A stretch of 15,189 nucleotides of DNA from DATJSN01 sp035504095. Its GTDB lineage: Bacteria > Planctomycetota > Phycisphaerae > WQYP01. Both the position numbers and the translations under genes were made by a program. Within the stretch, counting starts at the first letter, position 1; each line of letters opens with the position of its first letter. Below, one piece after another: positions 13,673 to 15,189 of this stretch. The notes under the pieces were generated by a model. That model had not been told where the DNA came from. It made no database searches and was given only the letters and a program-made list of their open reading frames with translations. Location of the stretch: assembly GCA_035504095.1 (NCBI GenBank), contig DATJSN010000029.1, positions 1 to 15,189 on the forward strand. Reading direction: 5' to 3'.

Positions 13673-14731
13673 ATGACCGCAAGCCTGGATAAAATTCTAA
13701 AAGGTGCACGAGAGCTGGGTGCCAGCGACATCCATCTCATTCGCGGGGTTTCGCCGGCCTTTCGCGTCCATGGTCAAATCCGCCTGGCCAGGCATGAACC
13801 GTTGAACGAAGAAATGCTGCGCTCGCTGCTGGATCAACTGTTGACGGACAAACACAAGAAGATTCTCGATGACGAGTGGCAACTCTGTTTTTCCAAACAG
13901 TGGCCCGGCGTCGGCCGTTTTCGTGCCAGCATCTACTTCCATGGCGGATGTCCGGAGATGGCGATTCGTGTCTCCGAAACGGAGATTCGTCCGCGCGAAT
14001 CCCTGCGTCTTCCACCGGTGATCGATGAACTAACGCGCCGTTCCACGGGTCTGATCCTCATCACCGGGCCTACCGGCGTGGGGAAAACCACGACGCTCAA
14101 CTACATGGTGGACCTGATCAACCGTGAGCGCCGCGCCAAAATCATCACCATCGAAGACCCCGTCGAATATGTTCACGAGAATCGCAGCAGCATCATTGTT
14201 CAGCAGGAAGTTCGCACCGATACCCCTTCATTCAGCAAAGCGCTGGTTCACGTCCTGCGCCAGGACCCGGATGTAATCGCCGTCGGGGAAATGCGCGATC
14301 TGGATACGATTGCGACCGCCCTGACCGCGGCCGAGACCGGGCATCTGGTTCTGGCCACCTTACATACGCCTGATGCCGTGCAAACGATCCAACGCATCTA
14401 TGGCGCATTTCCCGCCGATCAGCAAAACAATGTCGTTTACCAGATATCGAATTCATTGCAGGCGATTATCGCGCAGAATCTTCTGCCCCGCGCTGATGGC
14501 AAGGGCCAGGTCCTGGCCTGCGAAATCTGCGTGGCGACTTCGGCGATTCGCAAGCTGATCCGAGATGGAGAATCTCACCTGTTGACCAACGAAATTCAGA
14601 TGGGGAAAAAATTCGGCATGCAAAACATGGATATGTCCCTTCTGGATCTCTACAATCGTGGGGAAATCACATACGATACCGCGGTATCCTGCGCCCGAGA
14701 TCCAAGCACGATCCTTCATAAGACGGCCTAG
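13673..14731 (+). CDS. PilT-type hexameric ATPase
   Basis: This 352-residue protein has the normal length and architecture of PilT, the pilus retraction motor. The N-terminal domain begins LDKILKGARELGASDIHL and continues FRVHGQI. Walker A is GPTGVGKTTT (132-141), the Asp box is ITIEDPVEY (158-166), Walker B is VIAVGEMRD (201-209), and the His box is ETGHLVLATLHT (221-232). AIRKLIRDG (291-299) corresponds to the AIRNLIRE motif needed for retraction. The usual QREVG reads QQEVR (177-181). No pilin, PilC or PilB lies in the window, and the gene closes an operon of unrelated proteins. It may therefore drive something other than a classical type IV pilus. I leave the symbol empty for that reason. 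Confidence 0.9.
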   Translation: MTASLDKILKGARELGASDIHLIRGVSPAFRVHGQIRLARHEPLNEEMLRSLLDQLLTDKHKKILDDEWQLCFSKQWPGVGRFRASIYFHGGCPEMAIRVSETEIRPRESLRLPPVIDELTRRSTGLILITGPTGVGKTTTLNYMVDLINRERRAKIITIEDPVEYVHENRSSIIVQQEVRTDTPSFSKALVHVLRQDPDVIAVGEMRDLDTIATALTAAETGHLVLATLHTPDAVQTIQRIYGAFPADQQNNVVYQISNSLQAIIAQNLLPRADGKGQVLACEICVATSAIRKLIRDGESHLLTNEIQMGKKFGMQNMDMSLLDLYNRGEITYDTAVSCARDPSTILHKTA

Positions 14732-14950
14732 CAGCGACAGAAACAGCCAATAAGATTTTCGCTGTGAAATTGTCCTGGCAGAATTTTGGCTATGCATGAA
14801 AAAGGCATTCCCTTTATGCAAATAGTTTCCCTATTCAGTATAAAGGCTTTTAAAGCCGGTTCTTTGACAAGTAAATATCAAGCGGTAGCCTCGCGGCACT
14901 ATTCCATATCCCCTCCGCTGTGTCGTGGTGTCGTTGTGGTTAAAAACCAT

Positions 14951-14971
14951 GGCCTGTGGCCTATGGCCTGT
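14951..14971. repeat. Heptanucleotide tandem repeat
   Basis: Three 7-base units read GGCCTGT, GGCCTAT and GGCCTGT. The unit length is the same as in the tract at 5414-5448, but the sequence differs. Confidence 0.5.
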
Positions 14972-15088
14972 ACCCTTCGTTGTTCTCTGCGGGTCGTTCT
15001 GCTGTGCTTCCTGGACTAAAGCAGGAAAAATCTAACCGCTACAGCGCTACAACCCCTGAAAATATAGATGTTTCCTCCACTCTTAAAG

Positions 15089-15167
15089 GCGCAACAAGCA
15101 CGAATCATGTTACGGATCAGAAAGTGTGAAATACTCTATAAAATAAGCCTTTGTAACGTTGTTGCGC
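15089..15167. repeat. Inverted repeat at the right edge
   Basis: GCGCAACAA (15089-15097) and TTGTTGCGC (15159-15167) are perfect 9-bp inverted arms. GTTAC (15109-15113) and GTAAC (15153-15157) lie inside them. The arms are 61 bp apart and the spacing is uneven, so this may be a decayed element end or a chance pairing. Confidence 0.35.
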
Positions 15168-15189
15168 TTAGAAGGCCAAAAATTGGAGC

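Larger units (their letters stand above)
14732..15189. other. Gene-poor right end, no convincing CDS
   Basis: I see no recognisable gene here. A weak stem (CAGCGA 14732-14737 with TCGCTG 14759-14764) follows the PilT-like stop but has no T-run. GGCTTT and AAAGCC flank one base at 14845-14857. A 77-codon open frame (14786-15019) has no family features and covers low-complexity repeats. AT content rises towards the right edge. Confidence 0.5.

Noticed and set aside
14786..15019. 77-codon frame after the PilT-like gene
   Set aside because: It lies over low-complexity repeats, has no clear ribosome binding site and shows no family resemblance.
1..15189. CRISPR array, rRNA, insertion sequence or intact tRNA
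   Set aside because: I saw no regularly spaced repeats, no transposase or integrase, no rRNA sequence, and no complete tRNA cloverleaf.

Overview
The window looks like chromosomal DNA of a Gram-negative bacterium, most likely a planctomycete (Phycisphaerae-like). The clues are a moderately GC-rich composition, a TatC with a large extra loop, a Lol-type ABC exporter, a remnant of a PEP-CTERM/GloVer-repeat surface protein, and a long accessory operon whose members I associate with Planctomycetota and related phyla. The taxonomic call is inference; there is no rRNA gene here.

Region 1 (1-5004, minus strand) is envelope and translation housekeeping. lysS lies upstream, followed after a 175-bp gap containing a palindromic repeat by a compact run of LolC/E-like permease, LolD-like ATPase and tatC. 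tatC runs off the left edge. Both the permease and TatC carry large extra periplasmic segments compared with E. coli.

Region 2 (5005-6579, plus) starts with an intergenic segment holding two near-identical sigma70-type promoters (TTGACC, 16 bp, TATAAT). The first drives a frameshifted antitoxin-like gene almost without a leader; the second drives nuoA-nuoB. The other complex I genes are absent, so the nuo genes are split. holA (6582-7658, minus) converges on nuoB with 2 bp between stop codons.

Region 3 (7659-8360) is a decayed intergenic zone. It holds a palindromic repeat, the C-terminal relic of a GloVer/PEP-CTERM protein, a tRNA-Pro-like 3' fragment, an AT-rich stretch, and a small ORF with a strong Shine-Dalgarno that overlaps the next gene by ATGA.

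Region 4 (8361-14731, plus) is an eight-gene, tightly spaced operon and the most interesting part. In order: a PflX-type (COG1313) radical SAM protein, a 77-aa small protein, a Ycf46-like AAA ATPase, a Ycf35/DUF1257-like protein, a DUF2997-like small protein, a zinc-ribbon/membrane/S26 signal-peptidase-like protein that lacks the catalytic Ser-Lys dyad, a TPR protein, and a PilT-type hexameric ATPase. Two ATPases, a radical SAM enzyme, a membrane pseudo-peptidase and an adaptor in one transcription unit suggest one coherent but uncharacterised membrane-linked machine. Its function is unknown to me.

The right end (14732-15189) shows no convincing gene, only short repeats and inverted repeats.
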